A stretch of DNA of 9,052 bases from Bdellovibrionales bacterium (GTDB lineage Bacteria; Bdellovibrionota; Bdellovibrionia; Bdellovibrionales; UBA1609): positions 1 through 9,052 of the forward strand of contig DAIDJH010000051.1 in the NCBI GenBank assembly GCA_027451425.1. Direction: 5' to 3'. The position numbers were made by a program, and so were the translations under genes. Numbering within the stretch: position 1 is the stretch's first letter; every line of letters begins with the position of its first letter. Shown piece by piece: positions 1-5,845 of this stretch. The notes under the pieces were generated by a model, which did no database searches, was not told the DNA's origin, and worked only from the letters and a program-made list of their open reading frames with translations.

Positions 1-57
1 CGTGTCTTGCGCGCGAACCATAATGTCATCCGAAGCAATCGGTATCAAATGACTCAT
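1..57 (-). CDS. Start of a probable Nfu-type (NifU-like) Fe-S carrier protein, cut by the window edge
   Basis: Only the first 19 codons are inside the window, starting with ATG at 57. The ATG overlaps the sufS stop as ATGA, and a GGGAG Shine-Dalgarno (66-70) lies 8 nt upstream of it, so translation is probably coupled to sufS. The visible peptide ends in MVRAQDT. Nfu N-terminal domains characteristically begin with a segment of the form 'xxQDTPNPxxLKF', so the match stops just where the diagnostic TPNP would continue. Nfu proteins carry assembled Fe-S clusters from the scaffold to target enzymes, which fits the last place in a suf operon. Existence of the gene is well supported. The family assignment rests on a few residues plus context; a SufE/SufU sulfur acceptor or SufT are the alternatives. 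Confidence 0.55.
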   Translation of the reverse strand, partial: MSHLIPIASDDIMVRAQDT

Positions 58-1268
58 ACAAGTATCTCCCACGCTTTTTTTAACGCTCGAATCAATTCTT
101 CGATGTCGCCCTCATTGTTGTAAACCCCAAGCGACACTCGCACAGTGCCCGTGACTCCAAACCGCTTCATAAGCGGTTGCGTACAGTGGTGTCCCGTTCG
201 CACGGCAACACCCTGTTGATTGAGAAGCTGCCCAATGTCCGACGGGTGCACGCGATCCACAACAAAACTCACAATGTTCACCCGCGAAGGTGAATCGCCT
301 ATCACGCGCACAAACGAAAACTCCTTTAACTTCTCAAGAAGCCGCGCGGTCAATTCCTGCTCATGTTTAGAAATTTTCTCGGCTGAAATGTCACGAATAA
401 ACTGAATGGCATGACCGAACGCAATCACCCCTGAAATATTCGGCGTGCCCGCCTCGAAGAGCTGTGGCGGCAAAAGAAAGGTGGTTTTCTCTTTTGTCAC
501 TTCGGCGATCATCGCGCCGCCGCACTGATACGGGGGCATTTCAGAAAGAATCTCTCCTCGTCCGTACAACACCCCCACGCCAAAAGGGCCGTAAAGCTTA
601 TGCGCCGAAAACGCGAGAAAATCGCAGTTGAGCTTTTGCACGTCGACGTTTCGGATGGTCATGACTTGCGCGGCATCGATCAGAGTTTTTGCTCCCATTG
701 ATTTTGCGGCGGAGATAAATTTTTCAACTTCATTTACGGTACCAAGGCTGTTCGACGCAAAAGTCAAGCTCACCATTTTTACTTTTTCGTCGAGCTGATT
801 TTGATACGCTTGAAGATCAAGTTCGCCGGCATCGGTAACGGGAATCCATCGGATATGAAAACCGATTTCGTCCGCTAAATTTTGCCATGGCACAATGTTC
901 GCGTGATGCTCCATCTCTGTCAAAATCACGACATCGCCCGCACGCAAAAATCGCCGCCCCCAACTTTGCACAACAAGGTTAATCGACTCCGTCGTACCTT
1001 TTGTGAAAACGATCTCAGTAGCATCTTTGGCCTGAATAAGCCGCGCAACGCTCGCGCGCACGTCTTCGAATTTTTCGGTGGCGCTGTCGCCAAGCGCATG
1101 CGCCCCACGGTGGACGTTGGCCGCCTCATACGCATAAAAATGCGAGATCGCCTCAATAACCGCTTTTGGTTTTAATGCCGTTGCCGCGCTGTCGAGATAC
1201 ACAAGCGAATGGCCGTTGATCTTTTGTTCAAGTGCGGGGAATTCGGCCCGCGCCCCGAGTGATGTCAT
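54..1268 (-). CDS. sufS: SufS, PLP-dependent cysteine desulfurase (class II)
   Basis: This 404-residue protein has the normal SufS length (E. coli about 406). It removes sulfur from L-cysteine as an enzyme-bound persulfide and supplies it to the SufBCD scaffold in the cytoplasm. Visible landmarks are the N-terminal substrate loop with NVHRGAH (51-57), EMEHHAN with the PLP-stacking His near 121, IDAAQ (Asp198, Gln201), SAHKLYGPFG with the Schiff-base Lys224, and RTGHHCTQPL with the catalytic Cys362, followed by Arg377 in a VRVSLGVYN segment. All key residues are present. The start ATG overlaps the sufD stop as ATGA, with GGGAG at 1279-1283 upstream. The partner that accepts the persulfide (SufE or SufU) is not seen in the window. 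Assignment is secure. Confidence 0.97.
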   Translation of the reverse strand: MTSLGARAEFPALEQKINGHSLVYLDSAATALKPKAVIEAISHFYAYEAANVHRGAHALGDSATEKFEDVRASVARLIQAKDATEIVFTKGTTESINLVVQSWGRRFLRAGDVVILTEMEHHANIVPWQNLADEIGFHIRWIPVTDAGELDLQAYQNQLDEKVKMVSLTFASNSLGTVNEVEKFISAAKSMGAKTLIDAAQVMTIRNVDVQKLNCDFLAFSAHKLYGPFGVGVLYGRGEILSEMPPYQCGGAMIAEVTKEKTTFLLPPQLFEAGTPNISGVIAFGHAIQFIRDISAEKISKHEQELTARLLEKLKEFSFVRVIGDSPSRVNIVSFVVDRVHPSDIGQLLNQQGVAVRTGHHCTQPLMKRFGVTGTVRVSLGVYNNEGDIEELIRALKKAWEILV

Positions 1269-2338
1269 GGCCTCACCACTCCCTCGCTGCGGCTGCTGTC
1301 CGCCGAAAGCTCGGCGGGCAATCTCGCGTGAATGCGCTCCATGATGTTTTTAACAAACCCGCCCGTCATTTGTTCGAATACGTCGCGTTGGTACGCAATA
1401 GCCAACGCATGCCGAGCATCCGCGCGATTGAGCCCTCGGCTCATCAGATAAAAAAGCTGCGCTTCATCGAGTTGCCCGACCGTCGCGCCATGTGTAGCCG
1501 CCACATCATCCGCGCCAACGTCAAGTTGCGGTTTGGTAACAGCTTCGCCTTCACGGCTAAGAAGCAAACTTTGGCTAAGCTGACGCGCGTTGGACTTTTG
1601 CGCGCCGCTTGCAATCTGCACGTGGCCGGTGAAGGCCACTCTCGCCCGATCATTCACAACCGATTTGATCAGTTGTTCGCTTTTTGATTCGCCTGACAGG
1701 TGCCGAACATTTGAAACCGTTTCGATCCGCTGCTGTCGCGTGGCCAGAAGAAGAGATCGCAACTGGCATTCCGAGTTCTGCCCCGCGAGATCAACATCCA
1801 CTTCGTTGTGGATCAGTGACGCTCCAACATTGAGGGTTAATCCGTTGAACGTGGCCCTCTCGGGCAAACGCGACTGAATTTTATTATTAACTTTTGCCTC
1901 ATCGCCAACCCAAAACGCCTGCCCATAAGTGACGCTCCCGCCGACGGCGATATCAAAATATGATTCGTTTTCAATGTTGAATGCAATATCGTTGATCGCC
2001 ATGTGAATTTCGACAACTTCGGCTTTTCCCCGCACGCGGTATTCGTGCCGGCACGGAACTAAAAACGACTCTTTCGATTGCCTCGTGCCCAATAAATTTC
2101 CGTAAAGTTGAACAATCAAAAGTCGGCCCTCGGGCGATTCGGAAGTTACTTCTACTTTTGTGGCCGCGCCCCTTTCGCCCGACGTGACGCGCACGTTAGC
2201 CGTTGAGCTTGATGCGCCCCCAACCCGAGCTCCGTTGTAAAAATACACGACGTCGCCGGCGCTCACGCGCGGAGAAATATTCAATAGTTCCGTCACTTCA
2301 TCCGGCACGCTGAATTCAGAGATAGGCATTGTAGCCAT
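1265..2338 (-). CDS. sufD: SufD, Fe-S scaffold complex subunit
   Basis: A 357-residue SufB/SufD-family protein, somewhat shorter than E. coli SufD (about 420). SufD pairs with SufB and two SufC ATPases in the SufBC2D scaffold that assembles clusters in the cytoplasm. The C-terminal core is diagnostic: TKPQLDVGADDV (268-279), then HGATVGQLDE with His283, which aligns with the His360 reported to be functionally important in E. coli SufD, then LFYLMSRGL (295-303). The central part is diverged beta-helix-like sequence. The cysteine that precedes the histidine by two residues in E. coli (CSHGAT) is alanine here (Ala281). The start ATG lies inside the end of sufC (23-nt overlap) and is preceded by GGAG 9 nt upstream. 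A second in-frame ATG three codons later is possible but less well placed. The family is secure; SufD rather than SufB follows from order and length. Confidence 0.94.
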   Translation of the reverse strand: MATMPISEFSVPDEVTELLNISPRVSAGDVVYFYNGARVGGASSSTANVRVTSGERGAATKVEVTSESPEGRLLIVQLYGNLLGTRQSKESFLVPCRHEYRVRGKAEVVEIHMAINDIAFNIENESYFDIAVGGSVTYGQAFWVGDEAKVNNKIQSRLPERATFNGLTLNVGASLIHNEVDVDLAGQNSECQLRSLLLATRQQRIETVSNVRHLSGESKSEQLIKSVVNDRARVAFTGHVQIASGAQKSNARQLSQSLLLSREGEAVTKPQLDVGADDVAATHGATVGQLDEAQLFYLMSRGLNRADARHALAIAYQRDVFEQMTGGFVKNIMERIHARLPAELSADSSRSEGVVRP

Positions 2339-3065
2339 TTTTTTCTAACTCCATCGCAAGCTCGCGGCCGCCGGATTGTACAATTCGCCCGTGCGCAAGC
2401 ACATGCACATGATCGGGAACAATAAAATTCAAAAGCCGTTGATAATGCGTGATCAGCACAATCGCGCGATCTGGCGAGCGAAGCCGGTTCACGCCGTTTG
2501 CAACTACGCGAAGCGCATCGATATCAAGACCAGAATCGGTTTCATCTAAAATCGCCAGACGCGGCTGAAGCACCGCCATTTGCAAAATTTCGTTTCGTTT
2601 CTTTTCTCCGCCAGAAAAGCCCGCATTCACTCCCCTCTCCAAAAAATCAGGCGACATCTCAACAATTTTCAGCTTGTCCTCAACGAACTTACGAAATTTA
2701 TCTTCATTCATTTCCGGGGCGCCCTGGTAGCGGCAAATCGAGTTGAAAGCCATTCTCAAAAACGCCAGATTCGAAACTCCCGGCACTTCAACCGGATACT
2801 GAAAAGCAAGAAACACGCCCTCTTTGGCGCGCACATCTGGCTCCATATCAAGAAGCGATTGGTAGCGCCCGTTGATTTCGTATTGAATGTCACCCGACAA
2901 AACGGAATACCCCGGATAGCCCGCGATAATTTTACTGAGTGTGCTTTTGCCCGAACCATTTGGCCCCATGATGGCATGCACTTCACCCGCCTTCACCTCA
3001 AGCGACAAATCACGAAGAACGTCTTTGCCGTCCACTTGCGCATTTAATCTCGATATTTTAAGCAC
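2316..3065 (-). CDS. sufC: SufC, ABC-type ATPase of the SUF scaffold
   Basis: A 249-residue soluble ABC ATPase, the usual SufC length. It hydrolyses ATP to drive rearrangement of the SufB-SufD interface where the cluster forms. Motifs in order: Walker A GPNGSGKST (34-42, Lys40), Q-loop Gln89 in AFQYP, signature SGGEKKR (151-157) with the KKRNEI extension typical of SufC, Walker B LAILDETDSGLD (170-181, Asp174, Glu175), and H-loop His207 in ITHYQR. The start is GTG at 3065-3063, with a near-perfect AAGGAGAGGT (3068-3077) just upstream. No in-frame ATG is better placed, and the N-terminus MLKI fits the family. It follows sufB by 21 nt and overlaps sufD by 23 nt. Assignment is secure. Confidence 0.97.
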   Translation of the reverse strand: MLKISRLNAQVDGKDVLRDLSLEVKAGEVHAIMGPNGSGKSTLSKIIAGYPGYSVLSGDIQYEINGRYQSLLDMEPDVRAKEGVFLAFQYPVEVPGVSNLAFLRMAFNSICRYQGAPEMNEDKFRKFVEDKLKIVEMSPDFLERGVNAGFSGGEKKRNEILQMAVLQPRLAILDETDSGLDIDALRVVANGVNRLRSPDRAIVLITHYQRLLNFIVPDHVHVLAHGRIVQSGGRELAMELEKNGYNAYL

Positions 3066-3067
3066 GC

Positions 3068-3077
3068 ACCTCTCCTT
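3068..3077 (-). promoter_or_regulatory. Strong Shine-Dalgarno for the GTG start of sufC
   Basis: The minus strand reads AAGGAGAGGT directly before the sufC GTG, with 6 nt between AAGGAG and the start codon. It decides the GTG start and is the best ribosome-binding site in the suf operon. It sits in the only intergenic gap of the operon, so sufC can be initiated independently of sufB. Confidence 0.8.
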
Positions 3078-3086
3078 AAAACATTT

Positions 3087-4514
3087 TCAACCGATACTGT
3101 TTTCAAGCTTCATTTCAATCAACTTCACTGCCTCAACCGAAAACTCAAGAGGCAAATGTTTAAATACGTCTCGACAAAATCCGTTCACCAAAAGCGATAC
3201 CGCCTGCTCTTTGCCGACACCGCGTGACTCGAGATAAAAAAGCTGCTCCTCGCTAATTCGCGAAGTTGAGGCTTCGTGTTCTGCCGTGGCCGTCGGATTT
3301 TTACTTTCAATCGTCGGGAATGTACATGCCCTTGAATTTTGCCCGACAAGCATCGAGTCACACTGCGAATAGTTGCGTGCACCGTCGGCCGAAGGCATAA
3401 ATTTTACGAGGCCTCGGTAACTATTCACTGAATGTCCTGTTGAAATACCCTTTGAGAGAATGGTGCTTTTTGTGTTTTTACCGATATGAACCATCTTTGT
3501 ACCGGTATCGGCCTGCATGTGATCGTGGGTAAGCGCCACTGAATAAAACTCGCCAACCGACCCGTCACCCTGAAGAATGACGCTTGGGTACTTCCAGGTG
3601 ATTGCGGAGCCCGACTCCACCTGAGTCCACGAAATTTTTGCCTTTCTGCCGACGCACTTGCCCCGCTTAGTCACGAAATTATAAACGCCGCCCATGCCAT
3701 TTTGGTCGCCCGCGTACCAGTTTTGCACCGTTGAATAATTGATTTGCGCGCCCTCGAGCGCGACAAGCTCGACCACTGCGGCATGGAGCTGATTTTCGTC
3801 ACGCATGGGGGCCGTACAGCCTTCGAGATAATTGACGTAACTGCCCTCATCCGCAACGAGAAGTGTTCGCTCGAATTGGCCCGTGTCTTTGGCATTGATG
3901 CGAAAATATGTCGAGAGATCAAGAGGGCAACGCACGCCTTTGGGGATGTAACAAAAAGAGCCATCCGTAAAAACGGCCGCGTTCAATGCCGCGAAAAAAT
4001 TGTCGGTATACGGAACGACCGAGCCGAAATATTTTTTCACAAGCTCCGGGCGCTCTTGAATCGCCTCTGAAATCGAGCAAAAAATGACGCCATACTTAGC
4101 CAATGTTTCTTTTTGCGTAGTCCCCACCGAAACGCTGTCAAAAACCGCATCGATCGCGACGCCTGAAATTCGTTTCTGTTCGAGAAGCGGAATGCCGAGC
4201 CGCTCAAACGTGCGAATGAGTTCCGGATCGAGCTCCTCAAATTTTTTCTTTGGCCCCGCCGCTTTGGGCGCTGAATAGTATCTGATTTTTTGATAATCAA
4301 TCGCGGGATAATGAACATTGGCCCACGCCGGCTCTTTCATTTTTAGCCATTGCTTGTAGGCCTTGAGGCGGTAATTGAGCATCCACTCCGGTTCATTTTT
4401 CTTGTCTGAAATAAACCGAATGATGTCTTCGCTCAATCCAACGGGAGCCGTGTCGGAGTCGATCTCCGTTACAAAACCATATTTATATTCGGCCGGGTCG
4501 ACAATATCGCTCAT
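3087..4514 (-). CDS. sufB: SufB, Fe-S scaffold protein
   Basis: A 475-residue full-length SufB (E. coli 495), the main scaffold on which nascent Fe-S clusters form within SufBC2D. The N-terminal third is typical: [15 protein letters not shown] (10-24), [16 protein letters not shown] (38-53), then YSAPK (80-84). C-terminal hallmarks are NYSQCDSML with Cys385, which by spacing aligns with the essential E. coli Cys405, then [10 protein letters not shown] with His413 and Glu414 aligning with E. coli His433/Glu434, and QLFYLESRG (424-432). The final [10 protein letters not shown] and ENSIG endings are also characteristic. The ATG start overlaps the rrf2 stop as ATGA, and a GGGGAA sequence lies about 6 nt upstream. 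Assignment is secure, and the scaffold catalytic residues look intact. Confidence 0.98.
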   Translation of the reverse strand: MSDIVDPAEYKYGFVTEIDSDTAPVGLSEDIIRFISDKKNEPEWMLNYRLKAYKQWLKMKEPAWANVHYPAIDYQKIRYYSAPKAAGPKKKFEELDPELIRTFERLGIPLLEQKRISGVAIDAVFDSVSVGTTQKETLAKYGVIFCSISEAIQERPELVKKYFGSVVPYTDNFFAALNAAVFTDGSFCYIPKGVRCPLDLSTYFRINAKDTGQFERTLLVADEGSYVNYLEGCTAPMRDENQLHAAVVELVALEGAQINYSTVQNWYAGDQNGMGGVYNFVTKRGKCVGRKAKISWTQVESGSAITWKYPSVILQGDGSVGEFYSVALTHDHMQADTGTKMVHIGKNTKSTILSKGISTGHSVNSYRGLVKFMPSADGARNYSQCDSMLVGQNSRACTFPTIESKNPTATAEHEASTSRISEEQLFYLESRGVGKEQAVSLLVNGFCRDVFKHLPLEFSVEAVKLIEMKLENSIG

Positions 4515-4921
4515 TGATTATTCCCCAAAATCTCCGCCACCGATAAGGTCTGATAAAACTCGTTCACGCGGTGACTTAAATTTTTCATCGGCGTAATCAC
4601 ATTGCAGTTCTTCAAGAATTCACACCCTCGCTTATTTTTCACACACCGCACGACCTGAACCGCGCCACTTGTGATTTCAATAACCTCTCGCACGGTCACC
4701 TTCGAAAGATCGCGCACCAGCAAGTAGCCGCCGGTTGCCCCCTGTTCAGATTTCAATATTTTTGCCTGGGCCATTTGCTGCATGACTTTTGATGTGGCGT
4801 CAAAGGGAATCCCTGTGGAGTCGCAAATCTCCTTCACCGTCGTTAGATGGCCCGCGTACTTACCCGTCATGTATTTGAGCGCAATAAACGCGTATTCAAT
4901 TCTACGATTAAGCTTGTTCAT
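4511..4921 (-). CDS. Rrf2-family transcriptional regulator, probable Fe-S sensor of the suf operon
   Basis: A 136-residue Rrf2-family protein. An N-terminal winged helix-turn-helix (about 8-70) includes the family-typical [15 protein letters not shown] start, the recognition-helix region [13 protein letters not shown], and [11 protein letters not shown] in the wing. A short linker then carries three cysteines, Cys93, Cys100 and Cys106 (spacing C-x6-C-x5-C), comparable to the C-x5-C-x5-C that binds a [2Fe-2S] cluster in IscR. The IscR histidine ligand three residues after the last cysteine is not present (Ile109). It is the first gene of the operon and overlaps sufB by ATGA, so autoregulated, cluster-dependent control of suf is the natural inference. 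The Shine-Dalgarno before its ATG is weak. IscR, SufR-like and other Rrf2 subtypes cannot be separated by eye, so no symbol is given. Confidence 0.9.
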   Translation of the reverse strand: MNKLNRRIEYAFIALKYMTGKYAGHLTTVKEICDSTGIPFDATSKVMQQMAQAKILKSEQGATGGYLLVRDLSKVTVREVIEITSGAVQVVRCVKNKRGCEFLKNCNVITPMKNLSHRVNEFYQTLSVAEILGNNQ

Positions 4922-4949
4922 GCCGTCTAACCATTTGTAATTTCAGCAA

Positions 4950-4979
4950 AATGTTTATACAACCGAGCCGAATGTTAAT
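4950..4979. repeat. Two AATGTTWAT direct repeats, 21 bp apart; candidate operator
   Basis: AATGTTTAT at 4950-4958 and AATGTTAAT at 4971-4979 differ at one position and start exactly 21 bp apart, about two helical turns, so they face the same side of the DNA. The first overlaps the candidate TATAAA -10 of the suf operon. A dimeric or tetrameric regulator bound there would occlude that promoter. The Rrf2 protein encoded next door is the obvious candidate, but this is inference. Confidence 0.3.
4954..4959 (-). promoter_or_regulatory. Candidate -10 element (TATAAA) for the rrf2-suf operon
   Basis: On the minus strand TATAAA lies about 33 nt before the rrf2 ATG, giving a predicted leader of roughly 25 nt. 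The hexamer at the usual -35 distance (ACGATT) is a poor match to TTGACA, so the promoter may be weak or need a regulator. On the opposite strand the same AT-rich patch reads TATACA and could serve as a -10 for rightward transcription. Confidence 0.4.
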
Positions 4980-4984
4980 CGTTC

Positions 4985-5012
4985 TTGAGTGCAATGGCAA
5001 TGAAAATAGGCT
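4985..5012 (+). promoter_or_regulatory. Weak candidate promoter for the rightward gene pair
   Basis: TTGAGT (4985-4990) and TAGGCT (5007-5012) are separated by 16 bp and match the -35 and -10 consensus at four and three positions. The predicted start near 5019 would leave almost no leader before the ATG at 5027 and would cut into its Shine-Dalgarno AAGG (5018-5021), so this is a weak call. Confidence 0.2.
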
Positions 5013-5026
5013 AAAAAAAGGCGTAT

Positions 5027-5845
5027 ATGGTTTTAGCGTTTTTAAGACTTATCACGATCGCTCTAGGTTCAATTGTTGGCGTCGCCGTTGTCATTTTGGG
5101 GCTTAGAGCGCTGGGCGAGAAACAGGTCTATACCGTGCCGCCACACCCGCTGCTCAATATTCAACCGTTTTTCGTCGCGTGGGGGGGTGACTCATCCCAC
5201 GGCGCCAAACCTTTTTCACTCGATGCCTATAAGCAAGCCGCAAATAAACATTTTGTTCTTGGGGTCCTGGCGCATCCCTCCAGCGATGGCGTTTGGTTTG
5301 TGGCAAAAAGCAATAAACTTTCCAAACTTCATTTGGGTCATGGATTTCTCACCCTGACAAGCTCCCAAAAACTTTCGGGAGTTTTACGATTTGTGGATCT
5401 CGTAAAGGCTCTTCCGCAAGCAAATTATTACGTAAAAGTTGAGAACCCGGCGTCGCCCTATCTTGGTGAGTTTTTTAAAACCATCGAATCTGCTCACGTC
5501 GAAAAACATTTCGTGCTGACCTCGCCGTTTTACGACACGACCAAGTTATTGCGAAATCAAAACCCCAATTGGCTCGTTGGCGCGACAACGTCCCAAGTCG
5601 CAAAAGCACAACTCATGAGCTCGATATATCTCGAACCAACGATGTCGCTTGAAGCCGAGGAATTCACTCTGCCGATTGAACCCCTTGATGTCCGCCTATT
5701 GCGCGAGCTCACGAAGAGAAAAATGCTGGTGCTGGTAAGAAGAAAAGCGCCGACAACTTATGAAACGTATGCGCGCGATGTAAAAAAATTGCTGAATAAG
5801 CACGTTATTACAGGAGCGATTTATGACTCCGACCATTTGCCCTAA
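5027..5845 (+). CDS. Membrane-anchored GDPD-like protein, probably catalytically inactive
   Basis: A 272-residue protein with a hydrophobic segment (about 5-26) that looks like an uncleaved anchor or signal peptide. I do not recognise a named gene. The rest reads like a glycerophosphodiester phosphodiesterase TIM barrel: FVAWGG (49-54) at the place of the AHRG motif, KPFSLDAY (61-68) at PENTLAAF, LGVLAHPSSDGV (78-89) at the ELDV..TKDGV block, WFVAKSNKL (90-98) at VVxHDxxL, YYVKVEN (134-140) at the NIEIK strand, LTSPF (164-168) at the SSF strand, and TGAIYDSDHL (262-271) at the closing DGIITD strand. Almost every catalytic or metal-binding position is replaced (His to Trp52, Arg to Gly53, Glu to Pro62, Glu to Gly79, Asp to Leu81, His to Lys94). 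The fold call is by eye. Start: ATG with AAGG 5 nt upstream. Its last 23 nt overlap ndh. A binding or regulatory role is possible; substrate is unknown. Confidence 0.55.
   Translation: MVLAFLRLITIALGSIVGVAVVILGLRALGEKQVYTVPPHPLLNIQPFFVAWGGDSSHGAKPFSLDAYKQAANKHFVLGVLAHPSSDGVWFVAKSNKLSKLHLGHGFLTLTSSQKLSGVLRFVDLVKALPQANYYVKVENPASPYLGEFFKTIESAHVEKHFVLTSPFYDTTKLLRNQNPNWLVGATTSQVAKAQLMSSIYLEPTMSLEAEEFTLPIEPLDVRLLRELTKRKMLVLVRRKAPTTYETYARDVKKLLNKHVITGAIYDSDHLP
5812..5816 (+). promoter_or_regulatory. Shine-Dalgarno AGGAG for ndh inside the upstream gene
   Basis: AGGAG lies 6 nt before the ATG at 5823 and inside the coding sequence of the GDPD-like gene. It fixes the ndh start and shows that the 23-nt overlap is a genuine translational arrangement. 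Confidence 0.75.

Larger units (their letters stand above)
4922..5026. promoter_or_regulatory. Divergent control region between rrf2-suf and the ndh pair
   Basis: This 105-bp gene-free stretch separates the leftward suf operon from the rightward genes and must hold promoters for at least the suf side. It is AT-rich compared with the flanking genes. I found no ORF, no convincing terminator hairpin and no match to the E. coli IscR type 1 or type 2 consensus. Candidate elements are listed separately. Confidence 0.7.

Noticed and set aside
1232..1687. A 151-codon open frame on the plus strand opposite sufD
   Set aside because: It lies wholly within secure minus-strand genes, has no recognisable domain, and its composition is that expected of an antisense frame.
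2580..3047. A 155-codon open frame on the plus strand opposite sufC
   Set aside because: It is antisense to conserved Walker A, signature and Walker B codons of sufC, which explain the sequence fully.
4922..5026. E. coli-type IscR binding site in the divergent region
   Set aside because: I looked for the type 1 and type 2 consensus patterns on both strands and found no acceptable match.
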